Source: Candidatus Zipacnadia bacterium
GTDB lineage: Bacteria; Armatimonadota; Zipacnadia; Zipacnadales; Zipacnadaceae
Length of the DNA stretch: 34,630 nt
NCBI GenBank assembly: GCA_029820565.1
Contig: JALGUR010000021.1
Location: 1 to 34,630 of the forward strand
Reading direction: 5' to 3'
Position numbers and translations under genes: made by a program. This document shows positions 18,001-25,630 of this stretch, in pieces (position 1 is the stretch's first letter; the number at the start of each line of letters is the position of its first letter). The notes beneath the pieces were generated by a model. That model did not search any database, was not told the origin of the DNA, and saw only the letters and a list, made by a program, of their open reading frames with translations.

Positions 18001-18334
18001 TTTCGCTATACCACCCTTAACAGTGGGGCTGCAATAACGGCGCAGCGCTCCGGCGCGGCCTACTGAGCACATGGCAAAGATACCCTCCCTGTCCGTAGGA
18101 GTTCCCCTATTTGAAAGTTTTCTGCGGAGGGGTGCGGGGAAGCCGCTCTTTTTCAAAAGAGGGGTTCCCCGCGATCTCTTTTCCTATGCGGTTCAGCCGG
18201 CGGTTCGGGGGCGAACTTCGGCTGGGCGGTAGCCGGAGACGCTTTCAGCCCGTGACGTCCCCTCTCTGTTGCTCCTACACCAGCCTACTTCCCCCCGTCA
18301 TCACCTTTACCTTATGAGATTGTCGCACAACGTC
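17962..18334 (-). promoter_or_regulatory. T-box riboswitch leader (phenylalanine, UUC specifier) of pheS
   Basis: Reading the minus strand: the base helix of Stem I is CGGGGG (18297-18292) with CCCCCG (18211-18206). The upper helix is GGCTGG (18285-18280) with CCAGCC (18225-18220). Between them the left strand holds AGTA (18289-18286) and the right strand holds GAAG-TTC-G, so the specifier codon is UUC at 18215-18213. AGAGAG is at 18267-18262 in the distal arm. The T-box AGGGTGGTATAGCG (18017-18004) supplies the UGGU bulge that can pair with ACCA of uncharged tRNA-Phe; the helix CGAAAG/CTTTCG follows. A terminator at 18000-17962 competes. The canonical bulge UGGNACC is altered to UGGUAUA. The leader is long because of extra sequence between Stem I and the antiterminator. 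Confidence 0.88.
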
Positions 18335-18340
18335 CGCTGT

Positions 18341-18368
18341 ATTATACCACAACAGCAGTGCAATTCAA
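18341..18368 (-). promoter_or_regulatory. Promoter of the T-box/pheS transcript
   Basis: Minus-strand -35 TTGAAT (18368-18363), 16-bp spacer, perfect -10 TATAAT (18346-18341) with an extended TGG in front. Predicted start near 18334, just before Stem I of the T-box. Confidence 0.75.
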
Positions 18369-18457
18369 ATCCCGAGACCAATCCGACATTATGCAAGCAT
18401 CTGCTGTTCCCGACATACAGTCGCTCATTATCTTTGGTGTACTTACGCTCCTCGCGG

Positions 18458-19258
18458 CTACACCTCAATGTGGTAAGCCCGGGCCGCGTTGCGCCACAGC
18501 AGTTTCTCACAGGTCGCTTGGTCCAACTCCAGAGCATCTAATAGCTGGAGGAACTTGCTCAGAATCCAGGCTATCTGATCTACTGGCACATCTGAGCCCC
18601 AGAAGACCTTATCATACAGGTCCGTGACACTGTGCTGCGGGAAGAAATCCTTGGTCTCCTTGCGCCAGTATAGCGTCTGGAACTGTGGGGTGGCCAAGGT
18701 AGGGTACATCAGGCCCGACAGGTCAAAGAAAACGTTCTCAGTCCAGCGAGCCGCCTCACAGGCCTCACCAAACCACGGGTCGCCCAAGTGGGCCCCGACC
18801 ACGGTCAGTTGGGGAAAGGCGCGGGCAATGGTCTCCAGATACATCGGCCTCATATACGCTGAACTGATCCCATACTCCGCATCCCGCGGCGAAGCCGCCA
18901 CAACGCCGGTATGAAACAACAGTGTCATCTTATGCTCAGCGGCGGCCTGATACACTGGGAAGAATTCCTCATGGTCATATCGCTGGGGTGGGGCTATGAG
19001 TTTGAGTCCGGCAAATCCACGGCCGGCTAGCCAATGGACCTTCTCAGGGCCGTCGGTACGAAAGTCCACATACCCCAGGGGAACTATCCGATCCGGATAC
19101 TGCTGGGCTGCCTGCTCAACTTCCTCGTTACCTTGTTGTTGATACAGTGGCTTGACCGCTGACAGGCACAATTTCTCAATGCCTAACTTGTCACACTCGG
19201 CCAGTTTCTCCTCCAACGGACAATCATCAGGATAGTGGGTATGGGCGTCAATTATCAT
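18458..19258 (-). CDS. Amidohydrolase-2 family metal-dependent hydrolase
   Basis: 266-residue TIM-barrel hydrolase. The first metal motif is DAHTH at 4-8. GLKLI, LLFHTG (His on strand 5), VVGAHLGDPW and FWGSDVP (Asp on strand 8) complete the set expected for the amidohydrolase-2 group, which includes ACMSD-like decarboxylases and lactonases. AGGAG precedes the ATG at 19258. No signal peptide, so cytosolic. It lies downstream of the HAD gene and upstream of the T-box promoter, on the same strand. The substrate cannot be told from sequence; sugar lactone or aromatic acid are options. Confidence 0.8.
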   Translation of the reverse strand: MIIDAHTHYPDDCPLEEKLAECDKLGIEKLCLSAVKPLYQQQGNEEVEQAAQQYPDRIVPLGYVDFRTDGPEKVHWLAGRGFAGLKLIAPPQRYDHEEFFPVYQAAAEHKMTLLFHTGVVAASPRDAEYGISSAYMRPMYLETIARAFPQLTVVGAHLGDPWFGEACEAARWTENVFFDLSGLMYPTLATPQFQTLYWRKETKDFFPQHSVTDLYDKVFWGSDVPVDQIAWILSKFLQLLDALELDQATCEKLLWRNAARAYHIEV

Positions 19259-19387
19259 GGCCGATACTCCTCCGACGCTCGGCGGTTGACTGCGGTAACT
19301 GCAGTACGCAGACTATTACGGGTTAGGTTTGGCGAACGACGGCTCAATCGGCTCCTCCCAAGGGCACTGAGGCCAACATTGCTCCTG

Positions 19388-20095
19388 CTACCACCGGGGA
19401 TTGCCCGCAGTATGCTCAGGGCCCTCCGCCAGTTGGAAGTCGTGCTCCAGTGATTTCAGGGTGACTTGCGCGAGGCGGTCCACGACCAGATCAGCGTTGC
19501 CGAGCGCCTCGCGGGAGACAGTACTGGTCACCGCTACGCAGAACATCCCGGCCGCTTTGGCTGCCTGTACACCAACTGGGGCGTCCTCAAACACGACGCA
19601 GCATTCCGCAGGAATCTGTAGGCGTTCAGCGGTCCGCAGATATATCTGGGGATCAGGCTTTTTGCGGTCAATGTCGTCGCCGGTAATGACTACATCAAAC
19701 CAGTCCAACCTCAGACCGGTGCCCTGAATAACCGGGAATTGCTTGGCCTTCTGACCAGAGGTGGCGATGGCCAGTTTCACACTTGGGGTCTGGCGGGCCG
19801 CCGCCACCAACTCCAGAACCCCTGGAGACGCGGGCAGGGGAGAATCACGCAGCAGCCCGAAGAAATTCTCGGCGCGCCGCTGCACAGCAGCCGGCGTGTC
19901 TATATGCACGCCGTACTTCTCGGCCACTCCTTCTACATACCGCTCATCGCCAGTACCGACAAAAGGGCGAAAATCCTCCGGCTGGACCGTGACGCCGTAG
20001 AGTTGCTGAAACATCTGGACGCTGGCTTGGGCATTCAGTGTCTCGGTGTCAGCAATTACGCCATCAACGTCAAAGATTAGTCCCCACTGCACCAT
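19388..20095 (-). CDS. HAD-superfamily phosphatase / beta-phosphoglucomutase-like
   Basis: 235-residue HAD hydrolase. Motif I is Asp9-Val-Asp11-Gly-Val with the beta-phosphoglucomutase-like continuation IADTETL. Motif II lies in LAIATSGQ, motif III Lys in DRKKPDPQIY, and motif IV in VFEDAPVGVQAAKAAGM. The helical cap follows motif I, as in subfamily IA. GGAGAG precedes the ATG. It starts 57 bp after rplT and so extends the ribosomal-protein transcript, though a house-keeping link is not implied. Phosphatase versus mutase cannot be separated from sequence. Confidence 0.82.
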   Translation of the reverse strand: MVQWGLIFDVDGVIADTETLNAQASVQMFQQLYGVTVQPEDFRPFVGTGDERYVEGVAEKYGVHIDTPAAVQRRAENFFGLLRDSPLPASPGVLELVAAARQTPSVKLAIATSGQKAKQFPVIQGTGLRLDWFDVVITGDDIDRKKPDPQIYLRTAERLQIPAECCVVFEDAPVGVQAAKAAGMFCVAVTSTVSREALGNADLVVDRLAQVTLKSLEHDFQLAEGPEHTAGNPRW

Positions 20096-20152
20096 AATAG
20101 TATCTCTCCAGGATGGCAGACAGTGAGTGTGGGAAGTACGGCGGATAATCCG

Positions 20153-20512
20153 TCAGTTGCTAAGCGCGGCTTGGGCCTGGACAAAGACCACGTCAAAGGC
20201 TTCGGGGTCTTCTACGGCCAGATGGGCGAGCATTTTGCGATTGAGGCCAATACCCGCCTTGCGCAAGCCACCGGCAAACTCGCCGTAGGGCAGGCCGCGC
20301 TGGCGGGCCGCCGCGTTGATACGGCTAATCCATAGCCGGCGGAAATCGCGCTTCTTGCGCCGGCGGTCGCGCCAGGCATAGTTACCGGCGCGCATCAGCG
20401 TCTCCTTAGCCGTCTTGATCAGACGATGCCGACCGCCCCAATACCCCTTGGCCCGTTTCAGTATTTTCTTGTGCCGACGCCGCCGCGTCGGGCCTGTCTT
20501 TACTCTCGGCAT
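20153..20512 (-). CDS. rplT: 50S ribosomal protein L20
   Basis: 119 residues, full length. The basic N-terminus [19 protein letters not shown] and the blocks [38 protein letters not shown] and [10 protein letters not shown] are diagnostic. L20 binds 23S rRNA early in 50S assembly and represses its own operon in bacteria studied. It follows rpmI after 49 bp. Confidence 0.98.
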   Translation of the reverse strand: MPRVKTGPTRRRRHKKILKRAKGYWGGRHRLIKTAKETLMRAGNYAWRDRRRKKRDFRRLWISRINAAARQRGLPYGEFAGGLRKAGIGLNRKMLAHLAVEDPEAFDVVFVQAQAALSN

Positions 20513-20561
20513 TTATGATAAACTCCTCAGTATATTCTGCGGGACAGGGACCAGGAGAACC

Positions 20562-20765
20562 TCACTTCTCGTCCAGAACCTGCTTAATATTACGGGCATC
20601 TTGGCCCTTCAGTTCTGCCGGCTGCGACAGTCGTCGCTTGCGGCGCCGGGATTTCTTTGATAACAGATGGCGCTGACCAGTCTGCCGGTGCATAACCTTG
20701 CCCCGGCCAGTAACCTTGAAGCGTTTGGCCGCCGCCTTCTTTGTCTTCATTTTGTTCTTAGCCAT
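20562..20765 (-). CDS. rpmI: 50S ribosomal protein L35
   Basis: 67 residues, full length for L35. The N-terminus MKTKKAAAKRFKVTGRGK and the GQRHLLSKKSRRRKRRL block are diagnostic. AAAGGAAG precedes the ATG. It lies in the conserved infC-rpmI-rplT order, with a 117-bp gap to infC that holds two hairpins. Confidence 0.97.
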   Translation of the reverse strand: MAKNKMKTKKAAAKRFKVTGRGKVMHRQTGQRHLLSKKSRRRKRRLSQPAELKGQDARNIKQVLDEK

Positions 20766-20788
20766 TTATTACTTCCTTTTTGGTAAAT

Positions 20789-20844
20789 GTCTGGACGCAG
20801 CCAGACGCAATTGTTCTAAGACGTAGGCGGGCTACCCAAAGCCC
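20789..20844 (-). promoter_or_regulatory. Two hairpins between infC and rpmI (possible L20 control element)
   Basis: On the minus strand the first hairpin is GGGCT-TTGGGT-AGCCC (20844-20829); the second is GTCTGG-CTGCGT-CCAGAC (20806-20789), just before the rpmI ribosome binding site. L20 represses this operon in other bacteria by binding such leader structures. Whether these mimic the L20 site of 23S rRNA was not established. Confidence 0.4.
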
Positions 20845-20882
20845 GGCACCAGGCAGAAGACCAACCACAACCAAGTCTGTGT

Positions 20883-21395
20883 TCAGCCTTTGGGCCGCAG
20901 CATCATAGTCATCTGGCGGCCTTCCATATGCGGGGGAACGTCTACCTCAGCTACCTCAGCAGCCCCGTCAATGAAACGTTGCAACTGCTCCCGCCCAATC
21001 CCCTTATGTCGTAGTTCCGGGCCCCGGAAGATCACATTGAATTTAACTTTATTACCATCTTCGAGAAACTTGATGGCATTACGCAGTTTGAATTCAATAT
21101 CATGGTCATCTGTGTTGGGCCGGACCCGGATGCTCTTTATCTCACTACTCTTGGACTTTTTCGCGGACTCTTTGGCTTTCTTTTGCTGCTCGTAGCGGAA
21201 CTTGCCATAGTCCATTATGCGGCACACTGGCGGCTCGGCGCTCGGGGCCACTTCAATCAAGTCAAGGCCACGACCCATAGCCTCTTCCTGCGCCTGGTTA
21301 ATGGACACGACACCAATTTGCTCCCCATCAGGGTCAATTAGACGCACTTGTGGCGCACGGATCCGCTCATTCACCCGGTAGGTTTTGGGACTTAT
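20883..21395 (-). CDS. infC: Translation initiation factor IF-3 (probable AUA start)
   Basis: IF-3 binds the 30S subunit and proofreads start codons. NERIRAPQVRLIDPDGEQIGVV and CRIMDYGKFRYEQQKKAKE form the N domain and linker. The C domain includes IKSIRVRPNTDDHDIEFKLRNA and the ending GRQMTMMLRPKG. An in-frame GTG at 21374 has no ribosome binding site. AGGAGG lies 10 nt before an in-frame ATA at 21395, giving the start MSPKTYRVNERIRA, a typical IF-3 N-terminus (170 residues). infC in other bacteria often uses rare start codons (AUU in E. coli) for autoregulation. Promoter at 21439-21467. Confidence 0.93.
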   Translation of the reverse strand: MSPKTYRVNERIRAPQVRLIDPDGEQIGVVSINQAQEEAMGRGLDLIEVAPSAEPPVCRIMDYGKFRYEQQKKAKESAKKSKSSEIKSIRVRPNTDDHDIEFKLRNAIKFLEDGNKVKFNVIFRGPELRHKGIGREQLQRFIDGAAEVAEVDVPPHMEGRQMTMMLRPKG

Positions 21396-21438
21396 CGGGC
21401 CTCACCCTCCTAACAATAGTCAACGCTTAGCGACTATA

Positions 21439-21467
21439 AGGATAACAGAGTTCTCCCATCGTGTCAA
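21439..21467 (-). promoter_or_regulatory. infC operon promoter
   Basis: Minus strand: -35 TTGACA (21467-21462), 17-bp spacer, -10 TATCCT (21444-21439). The predicted leader is only about 35-40 nt and contains the small hairpin TAGTC/GACTA just before the AGGAGG of infC. Confidence 0.8.
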
Positions 21468-21500
21468 GTACATTGGCTCGAATTGCCGGTGATTCACTAT

Positions 21501-21529
21501 TTGACAGTAGGCCAAGTGGCGAATATACT
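21501..21529 (+). promoter_or_regulatory. Promoter of the second UroD-like gene
   Basis: Plus strand: TTGACA (21501-21506), 17-bp spacer, TATACT (21524-21529). It is divergent from the infC promoter; the two -35 boxes are about 34 bp apart. It gives a leader of about 135 nt to the ATG at 21673. Confidence 0.8.
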
Positions 21530-21572
21530 CGGGCCAGTAACGGTTGTCCGACGACATACAGCCTAATAGATG

Positions 21573-21590
21573 TAAGGCCGTCGGCCCTAC
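21573..21590 (-). repeat. Short GTAG-headed hairpin in UroD leader
   Basis: Minus strand GTAG-GGCCG-A-CGGCC-TTA. It is smaller than the other REPs and could belong to the same GTAG-headed class. Confidence 0.5.
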
Positions 21591-21672
21591 GGGGGGTACG
21601 CACGGTTGTGTTAGATGGTCGTTGCCGGTAGGCGCAACTGGCAGGTACCCACACGCCTAAGGAGAACTGCAA

Positions 21673-22671
21673 ATGACTTCGCACGAAATCATTCGGCGAG
21701 TCCTACACTACGACAATCCGCCTCGTATCGGTTTAGCCTTCTCGACCTATGACGGTCAGTCACGTATTGACGACCTGGCCGGAATCGGCCCGGCGCCGGA
21801 CCCAAACTTCAAGGAAGAGCGCTGGTATGATGATCGAGGCGGAGAGTGCTGGACCGATGAGTGGGGCTGCTTGTGGCGACGGCTGGTGGGGAAGACTACC
21901 GGCGGAGAGGTGATCAGGGCACCGATTGCCAGTTGGGCCGATCTGGATCACTACACTCCGCCTACTCTAGCTGACCCATCTCGTTACACGCATGGGCAGC
22001 AGATCCGCGAAGAGAATCAGGATAAGTATCTGCTGGGTAGTCTACCAGGTTGCTCCTTTAATGTCGCCCGCAAACTGCGTGGGCTGCACCAGTATCTGTA
22101 TGACTGCGCCGCCAATCCTCAGCAGGTCAAGCGGCTCAACCGAATGGTCAATGACCTGGTGCTGGCCCAGGTGGATATCTATGCAGACTTGCACGCCGAC
22201 GGGGTCTTCTACTGTGAGGACTGGGGCACTGAGGACCGCCTTCTGGTTAGTCCTCAGATGTGGCACGAACTCTTTCGCCCTGACTTTGAGCGATTGTTCT
22301 CCCGCGTCCATGAGCGGGGCCTAACTGTGTGGATGCACTCCTGTGGCTGCAACCGGGACATCGTCGCACCGCTTATTGAGTTGGGGGTGGACGTACTCCA
22401 GTTCGATCAGCCCGAACTGAACGGGATCGACTTCCTGAGTCAGTTTTCAGGTCAAGTCACTTATTTCTTCCCGGTTGACATTCAGAAGACCCTACCCACC
22501 GGCGACAAGATCCTCATCCAGGCGCGCGCCCGCGAGATGATTCACAAATTAGCCAGCAACGGCGGTGGGTTCATCGCCAAAGACTACTCGGATAACCACT
22601 CCATCGGCGTGGACCCCCTCTGGCAACACTGGGCCTACGAGGTTTTCATAGCGGAAGGGAAATATCCATAG
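21673..22671 (+). CDS. Uroporphyrinogen decarboxylase-like (MtaA-type) protein
   Basis: 332-residue UroD-superfamily barrel and the only plus-strand gene between 2.3 and 34.6 kb. The Zn-type motif is His222-Ser-Cys224-Gly in VWMHSCGCNRDIV, preceded by GVFYCEDWGTEDRLLVSP, which resembles the substrate-pocket block of the methyltransferase-like branch. It differs from the first copy (2382-3470) in length and motif (HSCG versus HCCG), so they are not recent duplicates. AAGGAGAA precedes the ATG, and a consensus promoter lies 145 bp upstream, so it is a one-gene unit. Not HemE. Reaction unknown; demethylation or C1 transfer are the family precedents. Confidence 0.8.
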   Translation: MTSHEIIRRVLHYDNPPRIGLAFSTYDGQSRIDDLAGIGPAPDPNFKEERWYDDRGGECWTDEWGCLWRRLVGKTTGGEVIRAPIASWADLDHYTPPTLADPSRYTHGQQIREENQDKYLLGSLPGCSFNVARKLRGLHQYLYDCAANPQQVKRLNRMVNDLVLAQVDIYADLHADGVFYCEDWGTEDRLLVSPQMWHELFRPDFERLFSRVHERGLTVWMHSCGCNRDIVAPLIELGVDVLQFDQPELNGIDFLSQFSGQVTYFFPVDIQKTLPTGDKILIQARAREMIHKLASNGGGFIAKDYSDNHSIGVDPLWQHWAYEVFIAEGKYP

Positions 22672-22814
22672 CGGCTGTTTGTAGCATTTTAGAACGCGCC
22701 GCAATGTTGGGTGATGCAGAGGCGTGGTGACCCAAGCAACTTCCTATTTCACTGTCAATACCACTATTATCTCCAATCGTATCTCGTGGCGAGTCATCCC
22801 CATCTATCTCTCCG

Positions 22815-24143
22815 TTAATTATCAGTGTCATTTGCCCCCAATCGCTCAGCCTGCTTTTCCGTAGGTGGAATAGGACCATCAAGCAGCGGATCATTGGTTG
22901 CCTCGCGCCACTGCTCTACCTGGTCACGGAATGCTCTTAGTTGCTGTCCGTACTCAGGCTTGCCGGCCAGATTGTTTTGCTCCAGCGGGTCATTCTCTAT
23001 GTCGTACAACTCCTCTTGAGGCCGGCGGGTGGCATAATACTCTTCGCGCGTCTCCTCCCCCGCCCGTCCCTCATAGATATCCAAAGGCAAGTACACCAGC
23101 GGGCGGTCGCCGAAATTTCGTATGTACTTGTATTTCTCGGTGCGAATGGCCCGCATTGGATTGTACTTGTCGTGCCAGGTCATCTCCGCAAATATGTGGT
23201 CGCGGGGCTGGTAATCGCCGCCGGTAGGCAGCGGCAGGAAACTTCTTCCCGCGACGCGCTCAGGGATGTCCTGCCTAGTCAGTTCCAGCAGCGTAGGCAG
23301 CAGGTCCACGTTGCTCAGAAGTTGATGGTATTCTTTGCCGCCCTCGCATAGTCCCGGCAGGCGCATAATCAGCGCCGTCATAATGCCCGGATCATAGCAG
23401 GTTCCCTTGGCCCGAGGCATAGCAATCCCGTGATCAGTGGTGAATATGACCAGTGTATTATCAGCCAACCCCACATCGTCCACCGCCTGGACAATTCGGC
23501 CGGCGGCCTCATCAACCGTCCCAATAAGCCCGTGCAGACCGGCGAGGTCCTCGCGGATCCCGGGCCGGTCAGGCAGGTAAGGAGGCGGCTGGACTGCTGC
23601 TGGATCGTCGGCTGCATAGCCGGGGGCATTGTAGGGGCGATGAGGCTCAGAGAAACCTATGGAAGCGAAGAATGGCTGCTGGCTGTTATCATGAGACATT
23701 CGTTTGAGAAAGCCTGTGGCCTTCTGGCTCACTTCCCGCGCTTTACTACTCTCCACCCATAAGTTCCGGTAACCGAGCCGCTCAGGATGGTCGCCAGAGG
23801 TCTCATGTTGTTCGCCAAACAACCAGGTGCTGTAGCCAGCCTCATTAAGATACATCGGCAGGGTGACTTCGTCATCATTGAGTTCCCAGCCAATATGGGC
23901 CAGGCCCATCAGCCCATTCTGGTGGGGGTAGCGGCCGGTCATAATGCTGCCCCGGCTGGGCGAGCACTGGGCGGCAGTACAGGCATACCGCGTGAACCTG
24001 ACGCCCTGGGCAGCGAGATTATCCAGATGAGCCGTGGACAGCGGCGCCCCGTAACACCCCAGATACTGCCCCAGATCATGGCAGTGAATCAAGACAATAT
24101 TAATATTGGGCGGGTCAGATGGCTGGTACCCTTTGGTTGGCAC
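22815..24143 (-). CDS. Sulfatase (type I, formylglycine-dependent)
   Basis: 442 residues. The sulfatase signature is canonical: Cys60-Ser-Pro-Ser-Arg64 followed by GSIMTGR, so Cys60 should be oxidised to formylglycine by a maturase encoded elsewhere. The N-terminal metal segment is HCHDLGQYLGCYG, a variant with His before Asp seen in a sub-group of polysaccharide sulfatases. IFTTDHGIAMPRAKGTCYD holds the second metal site. The C-terminal part has the ELYDIENDPLEQNNLAGKPEY block typical of this class. The start is a GTG at 24143 with AGAGAG upstream. No signal peptide, so probably cytosolic. It follows the next sulfatase-fold gene by 69 bp. A sulfated glycan is the likely substrate. Confidence 0.88.
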   Translation of the reverse strand: MPTKGYQPSDPPNINIVLIHCHDLGQYLGCYGAPLSTAHLDNLAAQGVRFTRYACTAAQCSPSRGSIMTGRYPHQNGLMGLAHIGWELNDDEVTLPMYLNEAGYSTWLFGEQHETSGDHPERLGYRNLWVESSKAREVSQKATGFLKRMSHDNSQQPFFASIGFSEPHRPYNAPGYAADDPAAVQPPPYLPDRPGIREDLAGLHGLIGTVDEAAGRIVQAVDDVGLADNTLVIFTTDHGIAMPRAKGTCYDPGIMTALIMRLPGLCEGGKEYHQLLSNVDLLPTLLELTRQDIPERVAGRSFLPLPTGGDYQPRDHIFAEMTWHDKYNPMRAIRTEKYKYIRNFGDRPLVYLPLDIYEGRAGEETREEYYATRRPQEELYDIENDPLEQNNLAGKPEYGQQLRAFRDQVEQWREATNDPLLDGPIPPTEKQAERLGANDTDN

Positions 24144-24212
24144 GTTGCTACTCTCTTCGCGGCAGTTTCTTTGGACAGTTATGCCGACGTTATTTCATAT
24201 CAAACAACCAGC

Positions 24213-25559
24213 CTATTGAATTGATGTGTGGGCCCACTCATAACTCTCCTGGACTGTCTCGTATGCCGCCGTTGGCAGTTTCGTGTAACTGAAATAGCCC
24301 AGGTGCTTAAGCAGGCGCTGGGCGATGTCCTGGCGCTCGTCATACAAACTGTTCTGCTCGGCCGGGTCGTTGACCAGGTCATACAGTTCGCACGGGGCAT
24401 CAGGGTTTACCACCAGTGACCACTGCTCGTCGCGGATGCAACGGACCGGCGTTTTGTGGTAGCCGGTGATTACTACATCACGCAGTTTGTCCACTTCACC
24501 GGTGACCAGTTTCCAGGCCGACTTACCGGTCATACAAACTGCCTCGTGTTCTAAACCAATCAGTTCCAGAGTCGTCGGAAGCAGATCATCAGTTTGGACC
24601 AGAGGCGCCACCCTCTCTCCGGCATATTCGGCCTGGGGTAGACGGATCATTAGGGGAATACGCAGCAGTTCGTTGTACATATTGGGCGGCGTTTTCATAA
24701 TCGTACCGTGGTCACCGTGCGGGTGGCCGTGATCCGCCAGAATAATGACAATTGACCGGTCAATCAAGCCGGTGGAGCGCAATGTGTCTACGAAATGGCC
24801 GAACCAGCGGTCAACCAGGGTGACTTCGCCGGCATACATTCCCTTCAAGTACGCCAGTTCATCAGTAGACAAATAGTCCACACTCCCATAGTTAGCATCA
24901 ATGAGCCGCTTACCCTCGTAGTCCGGATTAGTGTACATAGTGTCATAAGGGGCCGGCGGGTTCCACGGCTCGTGCGGGTCAAACGAGTCAACCCAGAAAA
25001 AGAGTTTGTCCTGGTCCTTTAGACCTTCGGCCATTCGCGCCGCTTCTTGGAAAACTTGCGCCGGGAAGGTATCCTCCTCGGACTCCCAGTGCTGGGTATT
25101 GCGCAGGAAATTATCAACTACCTGACGCTTGCGTGCCGACTGCTGGGGATGAGCGTAATCATCCAAGTTCTTATCATGGGGCACAAGTTCAAAGCAATCT
25201 CCCTCTTGGCCCCGGATGAATTGGAAGGAATCAAAGCCCCGGTGGAAATTCATACTGGGCTTGGCCATATGGTACGTATCGGTGATCATAACACTGGTAT
25301 ATCCGTGGCAAGAGAGAATCTCCGCGGCGGTAACGTCTTCGTCAACCAGTGGTTGCCATGGCCTGCCCTGCAGTGTGCGGCATCCGGTGACCATAGCGGT
25401 CCGCACCGGAATAGTAGGCAAGGCCTCAGGATAGGCATTGTCAAACAAAACTGCCTCCTCGGCAAATGCGTCCAGATTGGGAGTCTGGCACACCTCTGAT
25501 CCGTACGCGCCTACGTGGTCACGGCGCAACGAATCCAGCATAATCCAAAATACGTTCAT
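24213..25559 (-). CDS. Sulfatase-fold hydrolase with Thr at the nucleophile position
   Basis: 448-residue sulfatase-superfamily protein. AAGGAGGTACTGAC fixes the ATG at 25559, giving MNVFWIMLDSLRRDHVGAYG. The signature reads Thr49-I-P-V-Arg53 then TAMVTG, so the formylglycine Cys is replaced by Thr while the Arg stays. IILADHGHPHGDHGT provides the second metal site, and CELYDLVNDPAEQNSLYDE is the sulfatase C-terminal block. It is a different lineage from the 11184-12500 protein yet has Thr at the same residue number. It may be a Thr-nucleophile phosphodiesterase/phosphatase or an inactive paralogue. It is followed by a canonical sulfatase, suggesting joint use. Confidence 0.8.
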   Translation of the reverse strand: MNVFWIMLDSLRRDHVGAYGSEVCQTPNLDAFAEEAVLFDNAYPEALPTIPVRTAMVTGCRTLQGRPWQPLVDEDVTAAEILSCHGYTSVMITDTYHMAKPSMNFHRGFDSFQFIRGQEGDCFELVPHDKNLDDYAHPQQSARKRQVVDNFLRNTQHWESEEDTFPAQVFQEAARMAEGLKDQDKLFFWVDSFDPHEPWNPPAPYDTMYTNPDYEGKRLIDANYGSVDYLSTDELAYLKGMYAGEVTLVDRWFGHFVDTLRSTGLIDRSIVIILADHGHPHGDHGTIMKTPPNMYNELLRIPLMIRLPQAEYAGERVAPLVQTDDLLPTTLELIGLEHEAVCMTGKSAWKLVTGEVDKLRDVVITGYHKTPVRCIRDEQWSLVVNPDAPCELYDLVNDPAEQNSLYDERQDIAQRLLKHLGYFSYTKLPTAAYETVQESYEWAHTSIQ

Positions 25560-25591
25560 GTCAGTACCTCCTTGTGAGTTTTTAATCATTC

Positions 25592-25613
25592 ATAGTTCGC
25601 CGCCGGGAACTAT
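25592..25613 (-). terminator. Hairpin after the M48 protease gene
   Basis: ATAGTTC and GAACTAT form a 7-bp stem with an 8-nt loop just after the stop of the protease gene and before the sulfatase ribosome binding site. No U tract follows, so it is a weak terminator or an operator. Confidence 0.4.
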
Positions 25614-25630
25614 CTAACCGGCACTTGCCA

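Noticed and set aside
21427-21684. Minus-strand frame of 85 codons in the infC/UroD intergenic region
   Set aside because: It covers both divergent promoters and a REP, and has no family-like sequence.
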